A stretch of DNA of 40,385 nucleotides from assembly GCA_017517605.1 (NCBI GenBank), contig JAFWYQ010000018.1, positions 1 through 40,385 of the forward strand. The letters run 5' to 3'. The notes beneath the pieces are model-generated. The model did not search any database and was not told the origin of the DNA. It saw nothing but the letters and a program-made list of their open reading frames with translations. The position numbers and the translations under genes are program-made. The stretch comes from Bacteroidaceae bacterium (GTDB taxonomy: Bacteria > Bacteroidota > Bacteroidia > Bacteroidales > Bacteroidaceae). This document shows, piece by piece, positions 14,671 to 23,614 of this stretch. Every line of letters begins with the position of its first letter. Position 1 is the first letter of the stretch.

Positions 14671-14714
14671 GCGGCAATGAGGAAGTGGAATATTAACTTT
14701 AAAACACATGAAAT

Positions 14715-15353
14715 ATGGGAAAAGAACAATTACAAGACGTTATTGAAAAATATCTTGAACGTGGATTTGGTTCAATGAACAAAAATGATTTTGAGGTATT
14801 CATTTTTAGCAAATTGTTAGATGGTAGTTTGAAAAATAATTTAAAATTTTCTGAGAAAAGCAATTATGAAATAAGTCTTGCACTAAAAATTCCTGAAGCC
14901 AGAGTAAAGCGATTGCGTTACGAAGCTGAGTTGCGATATAAATCAAATATAGAAGAGGAAAGTAGGATTGCTTTTTGGAAAGCTATGGAAAAAGTACATT
15001 TTCGCAAAGATGGAGAAAAACTCTCTTTCGTTATAGAGAATGTATCTGTTCGAAAGTTTTTGGATTTCAAATTAAAACAAGATGGTCGTTTTTCTGATTC
15101 TTCTTTCAATTCAGAAATCATAGTGGTTAGCAAAGAAGATTTTATTTATCTAATAGAGAAGATTTTAACGAAAGAAGAGAAGGATGATATTCTGAAAAAG
15201 ATAAAAACAAAGACGACAATTTCAGAAATCCTTAAATCTGTTTTTAATTTACTTTCTAAAGAAATTAAAGAACAAGCCGTATCAAAAATTGTTTCTTTCA
15301 CTCTTGAAAACATTATAAAGATGCTACTATTCTCATTAAAACAAAATATGTAA
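14715..15353 (+). CDS. AT-rich gene of unknown function, HTH-like N-terminal region
   Basis: 212 residues, no family recognised with confidence. The N-terminal 75 residues (GFGSMNKNDFEVFIFSKLLD, then ISLALKIPEARVKRLRYEAELRY) look like a compact helical domain ending in a helix-turn-helix-like segment. The middle (about 85-145) is mixed alpha/beta. The C-terminal 50 residues (EILKSVFNLLSKEIKEQAV, KIVSFTLENIIKMLLFSL) are amphipathic or hydrophobic helices that might insert in or lie on a membrane. GC content is visibly lower than in neighbouring genes, suggesting transfer. It sits directly behind the attenuator-like leader and 33 bases before a fimbrillin gene. It could be a regulator of the operon or an independent stress or defence protein; neither is shown. 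Confidence 0.7.
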   Translation: MGKEQLQDVIEKYLERGFGSMNKNDFEVFIFSKLLDGSLKNNLKFSEKSNYEISLALKIPEARVKRLRYEAELRYKSNIEEESRIAFWKAMEKVHFRKDGEKLSFVIENVSVRKFLDFKLKQDGRFSDSSFNSEIIVVSKEDFIYLIEKILTKEEKDDILKKIKTKTTISEILKSVFNLLSKEIKEQAVSKIVSFTLENIIKMLLFSLKQNM

Positions 15354-15386
15354 GTAAAAAAAATAAATACTTAATAATAAAAATCT

Positions 15387-16280
15387 ATGAAAAAGAATCT
15401 GTTCTTTGGTGCAATGGCTTTAGTAGCCTTAGCTTCCAGTTGCGGCCAAGATGGAAGTAACGAAACAGTGATTAATCCCGAAGTAGAGAAAATTCCTATT
15501 CAGATTGCAACAAATATTGCAACCCGCGTGACCGATGCTTCTTTTGAATCTGGTGATAAGGTGGGAGTTTATGTAGTGAACCAAGAGAATGGGAACCCAG
15601 GTGCATTGGCCTCTTCTGGCAACCATGTAGATAATATGGGATTTATCTATACTACCAAGTGGACACCCGATACAGACATATATTGGAAAGACCAAACTAC
15701 AAAAGCAGACTTCTATGCTTATTATCCCTATAATGCATCGGTTTCCACTACTACATACATTTTCTCAACTCAAACAGACCAGTCTACACTTGAGGGATAT
15801 AAGGCCAGTGAACTTTTGTGGGGAAAAACGGTTGCAGCCTCTCCCACAGATGGAATAGTAAGTATTACTATGGATCATTCCCTTAGTAATGTATTGGTAT
15901 ACCTCAATCCAGGCAAAGGATTTACTGCCGAATCGTTGGCTGCTTCAACAGTAAGTGTAAAGATTTGTAATGTTAAGACAGATGCGTCACTCAATATTGC
16001 TACTGGTAATGTGACTGCCACTGGTGCAGCTACTATGGTTACTCCCTACAATGAAGGGAACTATTACCGTGCACTCATTGTTCCACAGACAGTGGACGAA
16101 AAAGCCCTCATTGTGGTAACTGTGGATGGAGTAAGCTATACTCTTACCCAAGGATTTACCTTTGCAGCCAATACACAACACAAGTTTACGGTTACCCTCA
16201 ACAAAGCCAATAGCGGTGTAAACATCGGTATTGGTAACTGGACCGTAGATGAAATGAACCATGGAGGTACAGCAGAATAA
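15387..16280 (+). CDS. Fimbrillin family (Mfa-like) lipoprotein
   Basis: 297 residues. The signal peptide ends in the lipobox LASSC (cysteine about 19), followed by GQDGSNE. The domain carries the fimbrillin-like landmarks shared by its two neighbours: TRVTDASFESGDKVGVYVV, the W-P-D-IYW motif (TKWTPDTDIYWKDQ), YAYYPYN, QSTLEGYKASELLWGK, the HSLSNVLVYL helix, and YRALIVPQTVD. Such proteins are exported as lipoproteins and may polymerise into type V pili after proteolytic removal of the N-terminus. Three homologous domains in one operon suggest a surface fibre or adhesin system, though no Mfa2- or FimB-like anchor gene was seen. Confidence 0.87.
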   Translation: MKKNLFFGAMALVALASSCGQDGSNETVINPEVEKIPIQIATNIATRVTDASFESGDKVGVYVVNQENGNPGALASSGNHVDNMGFIYTTKWTPDTDIYWKDQTTKADFYAYYPYNASVSTTTYIFSTQTDQSTLEGYKASELLWGKTVAASPTDGIVSITMDHSLSNVLVYLNPGKGFTAESLAASTVSVKICNVKTDASLNIATGNVTATGAATMVTPYNEGNYYRALIVPQTVDEKALIVVTVDGVSYTLTQGFTFAANTQHKFTVTLNKANSGVNIGIGNWTVDEMNHGGTAE

Positions 16281-16309
16281 ATTTATAGGTTTTAAATAAC
16301 TGTAGAAAA

Positions 16310-19300
16310 ATGAAAACAAAAAATATACCATTTATCGTGGCCTCAATCTTTTTATTGGGGTTATGGTCGGGATGTACCGATGAATACGACACCTTATCGG
16401 TTGTTAATACAGAACCCAAAGTTCCTATCCAAATCCGCAACGAGATACAGCAAGTACCCACTACGCGCGTGAATGACGAAGGCTTTTGCGATGGTGATGC
16501 TGTAGGACTTTATGTGGTAAATTTTAGTGGCGATGTGCCTGGCACGTTGTTAGTCGAAGGTAATCAGGCAGACAATGTAAAATATGCCTATGCAGAGGAA
16601 GAAATGAAGTGGACTCCCGAATACGAAGTCTATTATCGTGACAAAGTGACTCCGGTGGACATCATTGGGTACTATCCCTATTCTTCTCCTGAAAGCGTTG
16701 ATGCATATTCTTTTGAAGTGGCTCGCGACCAATCAACCGATGCTGCAAACGGACAATTGGGAGGATACGAAGCGTCCGATTTCCTTTGGGGAAAGGCTGA
16801 GAAGATAAAGCCCACATCCACTGTTGTGAACATCAGTTTTCATCACCGCATGGCAGGTGTATTGGTGGAACTTACGGAGGGTACAGGTTTTGCCGACGGA
16901 GAGTGGAACTCTATTGACAAGGATGTATTGGTCACCAATACCAAACGCAATGCCACCATCAATCTGTCAACAGGCGAGGTGGTTGCTACTGGCGATATAC
17001 CTACAACGGGAACTGTACCCCATAAGAGCGAAGGTTCATTCCGTGCCGTAGTCGTTCCACAAAGTGTGGCGGCTTCTGCAGCATTGTTCAATATTACAGT
17101 TGACGGTACATCCTACATTTTCCGTAAAGGAGAGGAGTTTATGTATCATTCTGGAAAACTTCATAAGTTTACCATCGAAGTTTCCAAGAAGAGTGAAAGT
17201 GGTCTTGAATTTAAACTATTGGGTGAGAGCATCACTGCTTGGGAGAGCGAAAATATTACGCACGACGGTTCAGCCCGCGAATATGTACTGATCCATGTTC
17301 CTACTAGCGGTACATTACAATCAATCCTTGAATCGTCTGGTAAAGATTATACTCGAATAATAAACCTCAAGGTAACAGGTCAAATCAATTCGCGTGATTT
17401 CCGTTTTATGAGAGATGAAATGCCAATATTACAATCAATTAACCTAAAAGAAGTAGATGTTGTAGAAAAAAATATTCCTATGGACGCATTTTATGGTAAA
17501 TCCACATTGGTAAGATTTGTATTTCCTGAAAATATAGAAAGAATAGATCAATGTTCCTTTTTAGGGACAAACTTGACGGGTTCTTTAATATTGCCTAATA
17601 GTGTGAAAGAAATATATGATCTTGCATTTTATGGAGTCTCATCACTTACCGGAATTTTAAATTTACCTCAATCATTAGAGTATATAGGAAAAGGTGTATT
17701 TCATTACTGTTCAAATTTAACTGGTACATTACAAATTCCAGAAACTGTTAGAGAAATCGGAAGTAATGCTTTTGCTAATTGTAGAGGTTTTACTGGCGAC
17801 TTAATTCTTCCTGAAAAATTAGAGAAGTTGGGAGAATTTGCTTTTTATTCCTGTAGTGGTTTATCTGGTGACTTAACTATACCTGAAGGGATTATGACTA
17901 TTATGGAAAATTCTTTTTCATCATGTGGTTTTGATGGACATTTGAAACTACCACATAATTTGATTGTAATTGGGGATGAGTCATTCTCTTATTGTCAATT
18001 CCGAGGTGAACTTAATTTGCCAGAAACAGTAGTGAGTATTGGATATGCAGCTTTTGCAAACAATTTATTTAGTGGGACTTTAGTTTTACCATCATCATTG
18101 GCATCTTTAGGATCATCAGCCTTTGAAAACTGTCGGCGTCTTACTGGTACTGTAGAAATTCCTGATGGGATTATAGCTTTACCTAAAGGACTTTTTAATG
18201 GGTGTATGACTCTTGAAGGTGTAGTCATTCCTAAAAGTGTAGAATCTATTGGTGAAAAGACTTTTTGTAATTGTAATTATCTTAACTCTGTTACATGCAA
18301 TGCTATTACCCCTCCTACACTCTCTTCTTCAGCATTTGATGGAGTTGCCAAGGATAATTTTGCAGTGGAAGTACCCGAAGCATCAGTTGTGGATTATATC
18401 ACTGCTCCGAATTGGAATGAATTTAAGCGTATTACAGCACATCGTGATTTCTCCATCAATCGTAACCTATTCCGTACACTCAATGCGGAGAATAGCAAGA
18501 CAGTAATCCTTCGCGCACTAAGTGGTGAGAATTGGAGTGTAGAAAGCAAGCCTGACTGGGTGACTGTGACTCCCGAAAGTGGGACAGGAAGGACGGAGGT
18601 AGTAATCACTGTAAACGAATTAGCCAAGGGAAATGGGAATCGTGAAGGAGAAGTAGTGTTCCTTCTCGATGGTAAGGATTATCGTACTCGTACCACAGTT
18701 CAACAATACGACTATGAATACGGAGATGGTGATGTTATCACCAATCAAACAGCAACGAAAGGTGGTGGAGTCAACATCGTCTTCATGGGCGACTGCTTCG
18801 ATGCCAAGGACATCAGTGAAGGTCACTATCTGAACGGTATCAATGAAGCCATTGGTCACTTCTTTGCGGTAGAACCCTACAAGAGTTACCGCGATTACTT
18901 CAACGTATATACCGTTGTGGGACTTTCACCTGACCATGGTATGGGTACTGTAAATACCATTCGCGAAGCCAAATTTGGGTCACAATATACTTTAGCTGAA
19001 GGCATTGCACCCGATGAAACAACCTGTTTCGAATATGCCTGCAAGACTCCGACCGTGACAGAGGAGAATCTGTCAGAGACAGTCATCATCCTGATAGAGA
19101 ACTCCAGTGAGTATGGTGGCATCACCTATATGTGGGACGACGGCTCTGCCATTGCTATCTGCCCGATGAGCGAGGATGAATACCCCTACGACTTCCGCGG
19201 ATTGGTACAGCACGAAGCCGGTGGCCACTGATTTGGCAAATTGGGTGATGAATATATATATCACAATGGATTTATTACTGCTTGTCCTTTCTGCGGTGAT

Positions 19301-19729
19301 GCAAGCGCTCCAGTTCGTCATGCTCATAGTTTAGGTTGGTTTCAGAATCTTTCATTAACGGGTAATATGTATAATGTACCTTGGAGTCACCTCATATTTG
19401 ATGAGAAATACCAAAATACAGTGGATATTTACGAAGGAGGTTATATGCATACACGTGGTGTGTTCCGTTCGGAATCAACCAGTTGCATGAACAATAACAT
19501 ATCTTACTTCTCGGCTATCTCACGTGAGGAGATTGTAAAGCGTATCAAGCAATATGCTGGTGAGGAATACTCATTCGAAGAGTGGAAAGCCAATGATGTG
19601 GCACTTGCTGTCAACGACGAAGAAGTAGAAACCCGTTCATGGACAGAATTCCGCAACCGCATCATACATAGCAAGCAGCAAGCACCAAAGTTCATGGGTG
19701 ACAAACCTAAATTCAAGAGCAACAAGTAA
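16310..19729 (+). pseudogene. Fimbrillin-LRR-BACON-M64 peptidase fusion, interrupted by in-frame TGA
   Basis: One continuous frame of 1140 codons is broken only by TGA at 19229-19231 (codon 974). There is a lipoprotein signal (LWSGC, then TDEYDT). Residues about 25-330 are a fimbrillin-like domain homologous to the flanking genes. Residues about 335-700 are BspA/LRR_5 repeats (LILPEKLEKLGEFAFYSCSG and similar). Residues about 712-800 are a BACON-like domain (NWSVESKPDWVTVTPESG). Residues about 805-1139 are an M64 (IgA-peptidase-type) metallopeptidase with VNIVFMGDCF. The stop falls inside the zinc motif: HEAGGH, TGA, FGKLGDEY. Family members normally have Gly there (GGA to TGA is one substitution). 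The product would lack the end of the active site. The LRR part (about 17310-18330) is much more AT-rich than its flanks, suggesting a swapped module. Confidence 0.85.
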
Positions 19730-19742
19730 TAAGAAATAGAAT

Positions 19743-20630
19743 ATGAAAAAGATAAATAGTAGAACAGCATGGGCTTTAGCGCTGTTGGCACTGACTGCAT
19801 GTGACAACAGTGAAGAGAAAATACAGATGCCCGAAGAAGGAGTATTGCAAGTGGAAGCGGTGTATCCTACTGCCACCCGCGCTACGGAAACAGCCTTTGA
19901 GAGTGGTGATGTGATAGGGCTTTATGCAACGGAATATGCCGACGAAGTAGCAGCTCCTCTGCAGATTTCAGGAAACTGGGCCAACAACATTGCCACTACA
20001 TACGACGGAACAAACTGGACACCAGGAAAGAAAATCTACTGGAGTGATTACACGATGGATGTGTATGGTTATTACCCCTACATGAAACCAACTTCCATCA
20101 ATGAACACATCTGGTCGGTACAGCTTGACCAATCCACAGAAGAAACTGAAAACTCATTGAGTGGTTACGAAGCATCCGACTTCCTATGGGCTAAGGCTGA
20201 AGGTGTGTCGCAAGCTGACGGTGTAGCCACACTCCAGTTTGCTCACCGCTGTTCCAAACTGGTAATCAAGTTGGTGAAAGGTTCAGACTACACAGGTGTA
20301 TTCCCTACGGAATCGGAACTCTATATCCACAATGTAGTTCCTACAGCTACCATAGACTTTACGACTGGTGCGGTAACCAAATACATATATGGAGAAGAAA
20401 CTACCATTAAGGCAAAGCGTGTGGACGACGAAACCTTTGAAGCTATCATCGTCCCACAACGTGTGGAGACCCGTCGTCCATTCATTGAGTTTATAGCCAA
20501 CGGGGTATCGTTTCTCTATGAGGATACGTTCCACTTCAAAGCTGGTAAACAACATACCTTAAACCTCACTATCAATGCCAATCCCGATCAAGTTCGTGTA
20601 GAGATTGGTGGAGATATAGAGGATTGGTAA
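19743..20630 (+). CDS. Fimbrillin family (Mfa-like) lipoprotein
   Basis: 295 residues. The lipobox is ALTAC (cysteine about 20), followed by DNSEEK, a good surface-export signal. It shares landmarks with the two upstream fimbrillin domains: TRATETAFESGDVIGLYA, NWTPGKKIYWSD, YGYYPY, LDQSTEETENSLSGYEASDFLWAK, FAHRCSKLVIKL, and FEAIIVPQRVE. It ends the operon and lies 13 bases after the peptidase gene. A strong terminator follows at 20663. Its likely role is a structural or tip component of a surface fibre, by analogy only. Confidence 0.87.
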   Translation: MKKINSRTAWALALLALTACDNSEEKIQMPEEGVLQVEAVYPTATRATETAFESGDVIGLYATEYADEVAAPLQISGNWANNIATTYDGTNWTPGKKIYWSDYTMDVYGYYPYMKPTSINEHIWSVQLDQSTEETENSLSGYEASDFLWAKAEGVSQADGVATLQFAHRCSKLVIKLVKGSDYTGVFPTESELYIHNVVPTATIDFTTGAVTKYIYGEETTIKAKRVDDETFEAIIVPQRVETRRPFIEFIANGVSFLYEDTFHFKAGKQHTLNLTINANPDQVRVEIGGDIEDW

Positions 20631-20662
20631 GCAGTTTGTAATCAAACATACACTATAAATGC

Positions 20663-20707
20663 CATCCCAACAATCGATATCGTTCGATTGTTGGGATGAC
20701 TGTTTTT
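20663..20707 (+). terminator. Strong terminator at the end of the fimbrillin operon
   Basis: A perfect 15-bp stem, CATCCCAACAATCGA (20663-20677) and TCGATTGTTGGGATG (20684-20698), has a six-base loop and is followed by ACTGTTTTT. It also lies downstream of the minus-strand ATPase gene and could stop read-through from that side. Confidence 0.9.
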
Positions 20708-20784
20708 AAGTATTATAAGTTCAAGTACAAAACATCTTAAGATAAATCGCAAAATATCTTAAGATAAAGTGACGATGCACTTAT
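20704..20784. repeat. 81-bp repeat, copy A
   Basis: This segment matches 22473-22553 at about 76 of 81 positions in the same orientation. It contains two copies of the palindrome ATCTTAAGAT separated by about 12 bases. Each copy lies just downstream of a minus-strand gene (the ATPase here, hipT for copy B), so the two copies bracket the ATPase gene. Confidence 0.9.
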
Positions 20785-20841
20785 TTGACTATGGCAATTC
20801 GCTTCGCTACATTGGCTAAAAAGGTCAAGAATCAGGTCGAA

Positions 20842-22167
20842 TTACATATCTTCTATAGATAGTCCTCTATAAACAATCTCGTACCCCTCAAATGAACCAA
20901 TGGCTTTGAAGAACTGTTCAGACTTGGTCCTCAGGACATTTTCATCAAAGTTTTTCGCTTGTCGCTTAACCTCGATAAATTCAATCTTGTTATCCAACTC
21001 GTCCTCGGCCACAATATCGATTTCGTTTTCCCCCTTTCGGTCATGCCAATATCCAAGGCGGGTGTATGCTCCCGATTCTTTCAGCACTTCATTAAAGTAG
21101 CTTTCAAGAGACTTTCCGCTGACTGTTGTAAAATCACGCTCTGCTATCGTTCTCAATTTATCATTACCGCCAGCCTCGATGATGTGCGTATATTTATATA
21201 CAAATCGGAACCAAAATTTCAGGAACTGGTCGTTGATGGCATAATGTACATTCTTGTTGCTTGACTTCTCGTAAACAGGTTGCATCTTACTAATCAAGCC
21301 ATACTCTTCACTCAGATTCTTCAAGTATCCCGACAGTTCTTTTATATTGAGAGCATTTTCTATCTCTGAACGTGTGTTTTTACCTTGTGCTATAAGTGTC
21401 AGAATTGAGAAGTAGATACCGTAATCTTTGCCAAACTCATCGACAAGCATATTTTTACCCTCAGGCAAGAAATAGGAATCCCGTTCAAAGAACATATCCA
21501 TCATTTTCTTTTCGGTAAACTTTTTCCTGTCGATAAACAATTCAACATACTTAGCCACACCACCTGTCAGGGTATAAAGAGCCAACAAATCAGACTTCTT
21601 ATAGCCTGGGCAATATTCAGACATAATTTCTTTGAGGACTGAGGGCTTAAAAGGTCGAACATGCATTGTTTCTGTCTGTCTGCCAAAAAGTGGTTGCTTT
21701 TTGTCCTTGAATATCTTATTCATCAAGGTGTTCACAGAGCCTGCCACAATCAGGTTGATATGAGCCTTATTTTTATAACTGTCCCATATATTTTGCATAT
21801 CGGAATAGATAGATGGATTTATTCTATAGAAATCCTGAAACTCATCAATAAAAAGGTTGATATGTTGAGTATGAGACAATTCCATGATGAATTTGAATAC
21901 GGCTGCAAAAGACATACCCCTGCTGTCAAGCATGGGTATGCCCAGTTTCGTGCGAACCTCATCAACGAATATCTCGCACAGGTCGGCTTCCGCTTTACGG
22001 GCAACAAAAAAGTATAGCATTGTCTTGTTCTCATAAAACTTCTTGACCATCTCAGTCTTACCAATACGGCGTCTTCCCGTAATGATGGTAAATTGAGCTA
22101 CTTCATGAGACAATTCCTCAATTTCTCTAAGCTTTTCAAACTCTTGTTCTCTATCAAAAAATCTCAT
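20842..22167 (-). CDS. Archaeal-type ATPase with DUF234 C-terminus
   Basis: 441 residues from ATG 22167 (MRFFDREQEFEKL). An upstream in-frame extension to 22230 runs through the promoter and is rejected. The N-terminal ATPase_2-like P-loop domain has Walker A ITGRRRIGKTEMV and Walker B INLFIDEFQDFYRINP, and contains VAGSVNTLM. A winged-helix region follows (ILTLIAQGKNTRSEIENAL). The C-terminal DUF234-like part contains GYWHDRKGENEIDIVAED...IEFIEVKRQ, with the E-x-x-x-D-IV and E-VK residues of a PD-(D/E)xK nuclease-like core. These ATPases are widespread and often carried in accessory DNA; their role is not established. It is bracketed by two 81-bp repeats and has its own promoter with palindromes in the leader. 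Confidence 0.87.
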   Translation of the reverse strand: MRFFDREQEFEKLREIEELSHEVAQFTIITGRRRIGKTEMVKKFYENKTMLYFFVARKAEADLCEIFVDEVRTKLGIPMLDSRGMSFAAVFKFIMELSHTQHINLFIDEFQDFYRINPSIYSDMQNIWDSYKNKAHINLIVAGSVNTLMNKIFKDKKQPLFGRQTETMHVRPFKPSVLKEIMSEYCPGYKKSDLLALYTLTGGVAKYVELFIDRKKFTEKKMMDMFFERDSYFLPEGKNMLVDEFGKDYGIYFSILTLIAQGKNTRSEIENALNIKELSGYLKNLSEEYGLISKMQPVYEKSSNKNVHYAINDQFLKFWFRFVYKYTHIIEAGGNDKLRTIAERDFTTVSGKSLESYFNEVLKESGAYTRLGYWHDRKGENEIDIVAEDELDNKIEFIEVKRQAKNFDENVLRTKSEQFFKAIGSFEGYEIVYRGLSIEDM

Positions 22168-22183
22168 ATCTACAAGCTTTATC

Positions 22184-22213
22184 GTAATGAGCATTACCGT
22201 AACAACGGTTACG
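22184..22213 (-). promoter_or_regulatory. Two palindromes in the ATPase leader
   Basis: GTAATGAGCATTAC (22184-22197) and CGTAACAACGGTTACG (22198-22213) abut each other between the transcription start region and the ATG at 22167. They are candidate operators or RNA hairpins for autoregulation. Confidence 0.4.
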
Positions 22214-22218
22214 ATGAT

Positions 22219-22227
22219 GCAAAAGTA
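22219..22227 (-). promoter_or_regulatory. Promoter -7 box of the DUF234-type ATPase gene
   Basis: The minus strand reads TACTTTTGC, an exact consensus match about 52 bases before the ATG at 22167. Confidence 0.65.
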
Positions 22228-22361
22228 CAAATAAATTTATCATTCGTGCAATAAATCCATAGTTTTTATAGATTTTACAGTAAATAAGTATCTCCGACAC
22301 CCTAAATGTCGGTGTAAGCGTCTCCAGGATTGCAGTGAAGAATGCTATTCCTTCGCCGAAG

Positions 22362-22395
22362 GATTAGTAATCTTATGCGTGTAAGATTACTAATC
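22362..22395 (-). terminator. Perfect 14-bp inverted repeat, possible hipBST terminator
   Basis: GATTAGTAATCTTA (22362-22375) and TAAGATTACTAATC (22382-22395) with a six-base loop. No clear U-tract follows in either direction, so terminator function is uncertain. A second small palindrome, CCTTCGCCGAAGG, is adjacent on the left (22350-22362). Confidence 0.45.
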
Positions 22396-22472
22396 TTCAA
22401 GGCTAAAGATTCCAATCTTTATTCGGTTTGATTAGTGTCCGGTAAACCTCTATAAGATCTTGCTTTAGTAGA

Positions 22473-22553
22473 TTTTAAGCATTATAAGTTCAAGCACAAA
22501 ACATCTTAGGATAAATCGCAAAATATCTTAAGATGAAGTGGCGATGCACTTAT
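22473..22553. repeat. 81-bp repeat, copy B
   Basis: Same orientation and about 94 percent identical to 20704-20784, including the paired ATCTTA-GAT palindromes. It lies 69 bases after the hipT stop, in the same position relative to that gene as copy A is to the ATPase gene. Confidence 0.9.
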
Positions 22554-22621
22554 ATGGCCAAAATGAAGATACGGATGTCAAGGTCTGAAGATTTGAATGT
22601 ATAAGCCGAAAGAACCTAATC

Positions 22622-23614
22622 TTATGACGGTATTTCTGGGTAGAGCCTTTCCTGCCGTTCTTCTATCAGAGATTTATATCTATCTTTGAGAGGTTGCGAG
22701 AGGAAAGATTCATCAATGACTTCAAACCATTTCTTTTTGAATTTTGAGAACTTTTGAATGATTCTTTCGGCCACATTTGAGGAAATACCGCTATGTGACA
22801 TCGCATCCAAAAAATCATTTTTACTGAATCCTCCTATCCGAGAGTCGGCATCCACCCCATATCCAGTGAGTGGCATCGCCAATTCGTCTCTATCATCAAT
22901 GCCTGTCAGAAGTACAGCAAGCAAATCATATGCAGGAGCAAGTTGATAACCGTCTTCAGAGTTCTCAATCAGAGAGAAATTCTTGCAATGCATATCTGAG
23001 TTTCCTGTTATCCATGAAAAGACGACTATTTCCCAAAAGCGTTGTACATCCAACAATGGTGCTGATGAATATTTACGTACGACTTCGGCCAATTGCAGGT
23101 ATGAGCCACGATACTTATGTTCTGTCAAACGGTTGGTAAGTTGGCACATGTCTAAAAGAGAATGCTTGCGCCCATCATCTTCGCGGTCTATCCTTCGGGT
23201 GATATAAGCCAACTCCCCATCACTCATTCTGATTAGCCCATGAGGCACTGTTGAAATGCCTGACACTTCGGCCATTCGCATGGTGACATCTTCCAATTCA
23301 GGCATAGCATTGTATATAGGGCTTTGCGGTTTCAATATATAGTTTCCCCATAAACCTACAATGGTTAACCGATCGGCTTCATTCTTACCCCCTCTATTAA
23401 GTTCCAATGAAAGTTTGGCTTGCACACCTGTCACGGATGCATTGGATTTCAAGACATCCAATGCAAGATCGTCAATGTTATCTCTTGAATAGGGTAATAT
23501 GGGCGCCTGTCTATTCCCGAACAATTTGCGGGCACATGCTGGATGATAATCTGTTTCACCATCCTTTAAAGGACGATAACAACAAAGGCATTTATTCAGA
23601 TTTGTCTTCTCCAT
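22622..23614 (-). CDS. hipT: HipT-like Ser/Thr kinase toxin (HipA core without N-subdomain)
   Basis: 330 residues from ATG 23614 (a GTG at 23626 is possible). The N-terminus has a zinc-finger-like CLCCYRPL...YHPACARKLFG segment typical of Bacteroidota HipA-like proteins. Kinase landmarks: SVTGVQAKLSL (residues 60-70, the Gly-rich loop position where HipT kinases carry an S-x-S autophosphorylation motif), KPQ (K95), catalytic GNSDMHCKNF (D207, N212), and APAYDLL (D230). HipA-type kinases phosphorylate aminoacyl-tRNA synthetases and cause growth arrest. The missing N-subdomain is encoded separately by the preceding gene, as in HipBST systems. It overlaps hipS by 23 bases. The gene symbol follows the tripartite naming and is inferred from architecture. 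Confidence 0.82.
   Translation of the reverse strand: MEKTNLNKCLCCYRPLKDGETDYHPACARKLFGNRQAPILPYSRDNIDDLALDVLKSNASVTGVQAKLSLELNRGGKNEADRLTIVGLWGNYILKPQSPIYNAMPELEDVTMRMAEVSGISTVPHGLIRMSDGELAYITRRIDREDDGRKHSLLDMCQLTNRLTEHKYRGSYLQLAEVVRKYSSAPLLDVQRFWEIVVFSWITGNSDMHCKNFSLIENSEDGYQLAPAYDLLAVLLTGIDDRDELAMPLTGYGVDADSRIGGFSKNDFLDAMSHSGISSNVAERIIQKFSKFKKKWFEVIDESFLSQPLKDRYKSLIEERQERLYPEIPS

Noticed and set aside
14442..14729. Open frame of about 95 codons on the minus strand opposite the structured leader
   Set aside because: It has fairly protein-like codons, but it coincides with base-paired segments and a U-tract terminator, two consensus promoters drive the other strand, and no minus-strand promoter or known domain was seen. 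It is kept only as an alternative explanation of the region.
19229..19231. TGA read as an amino acid (selenocysteine or recoded glycine)
   Set aside because: TGA ends other genes normally in this window, no SECIS-like hairpin was evident right after the codon, and family members have glycine there; a nonsense change or sequencing error is simpler.
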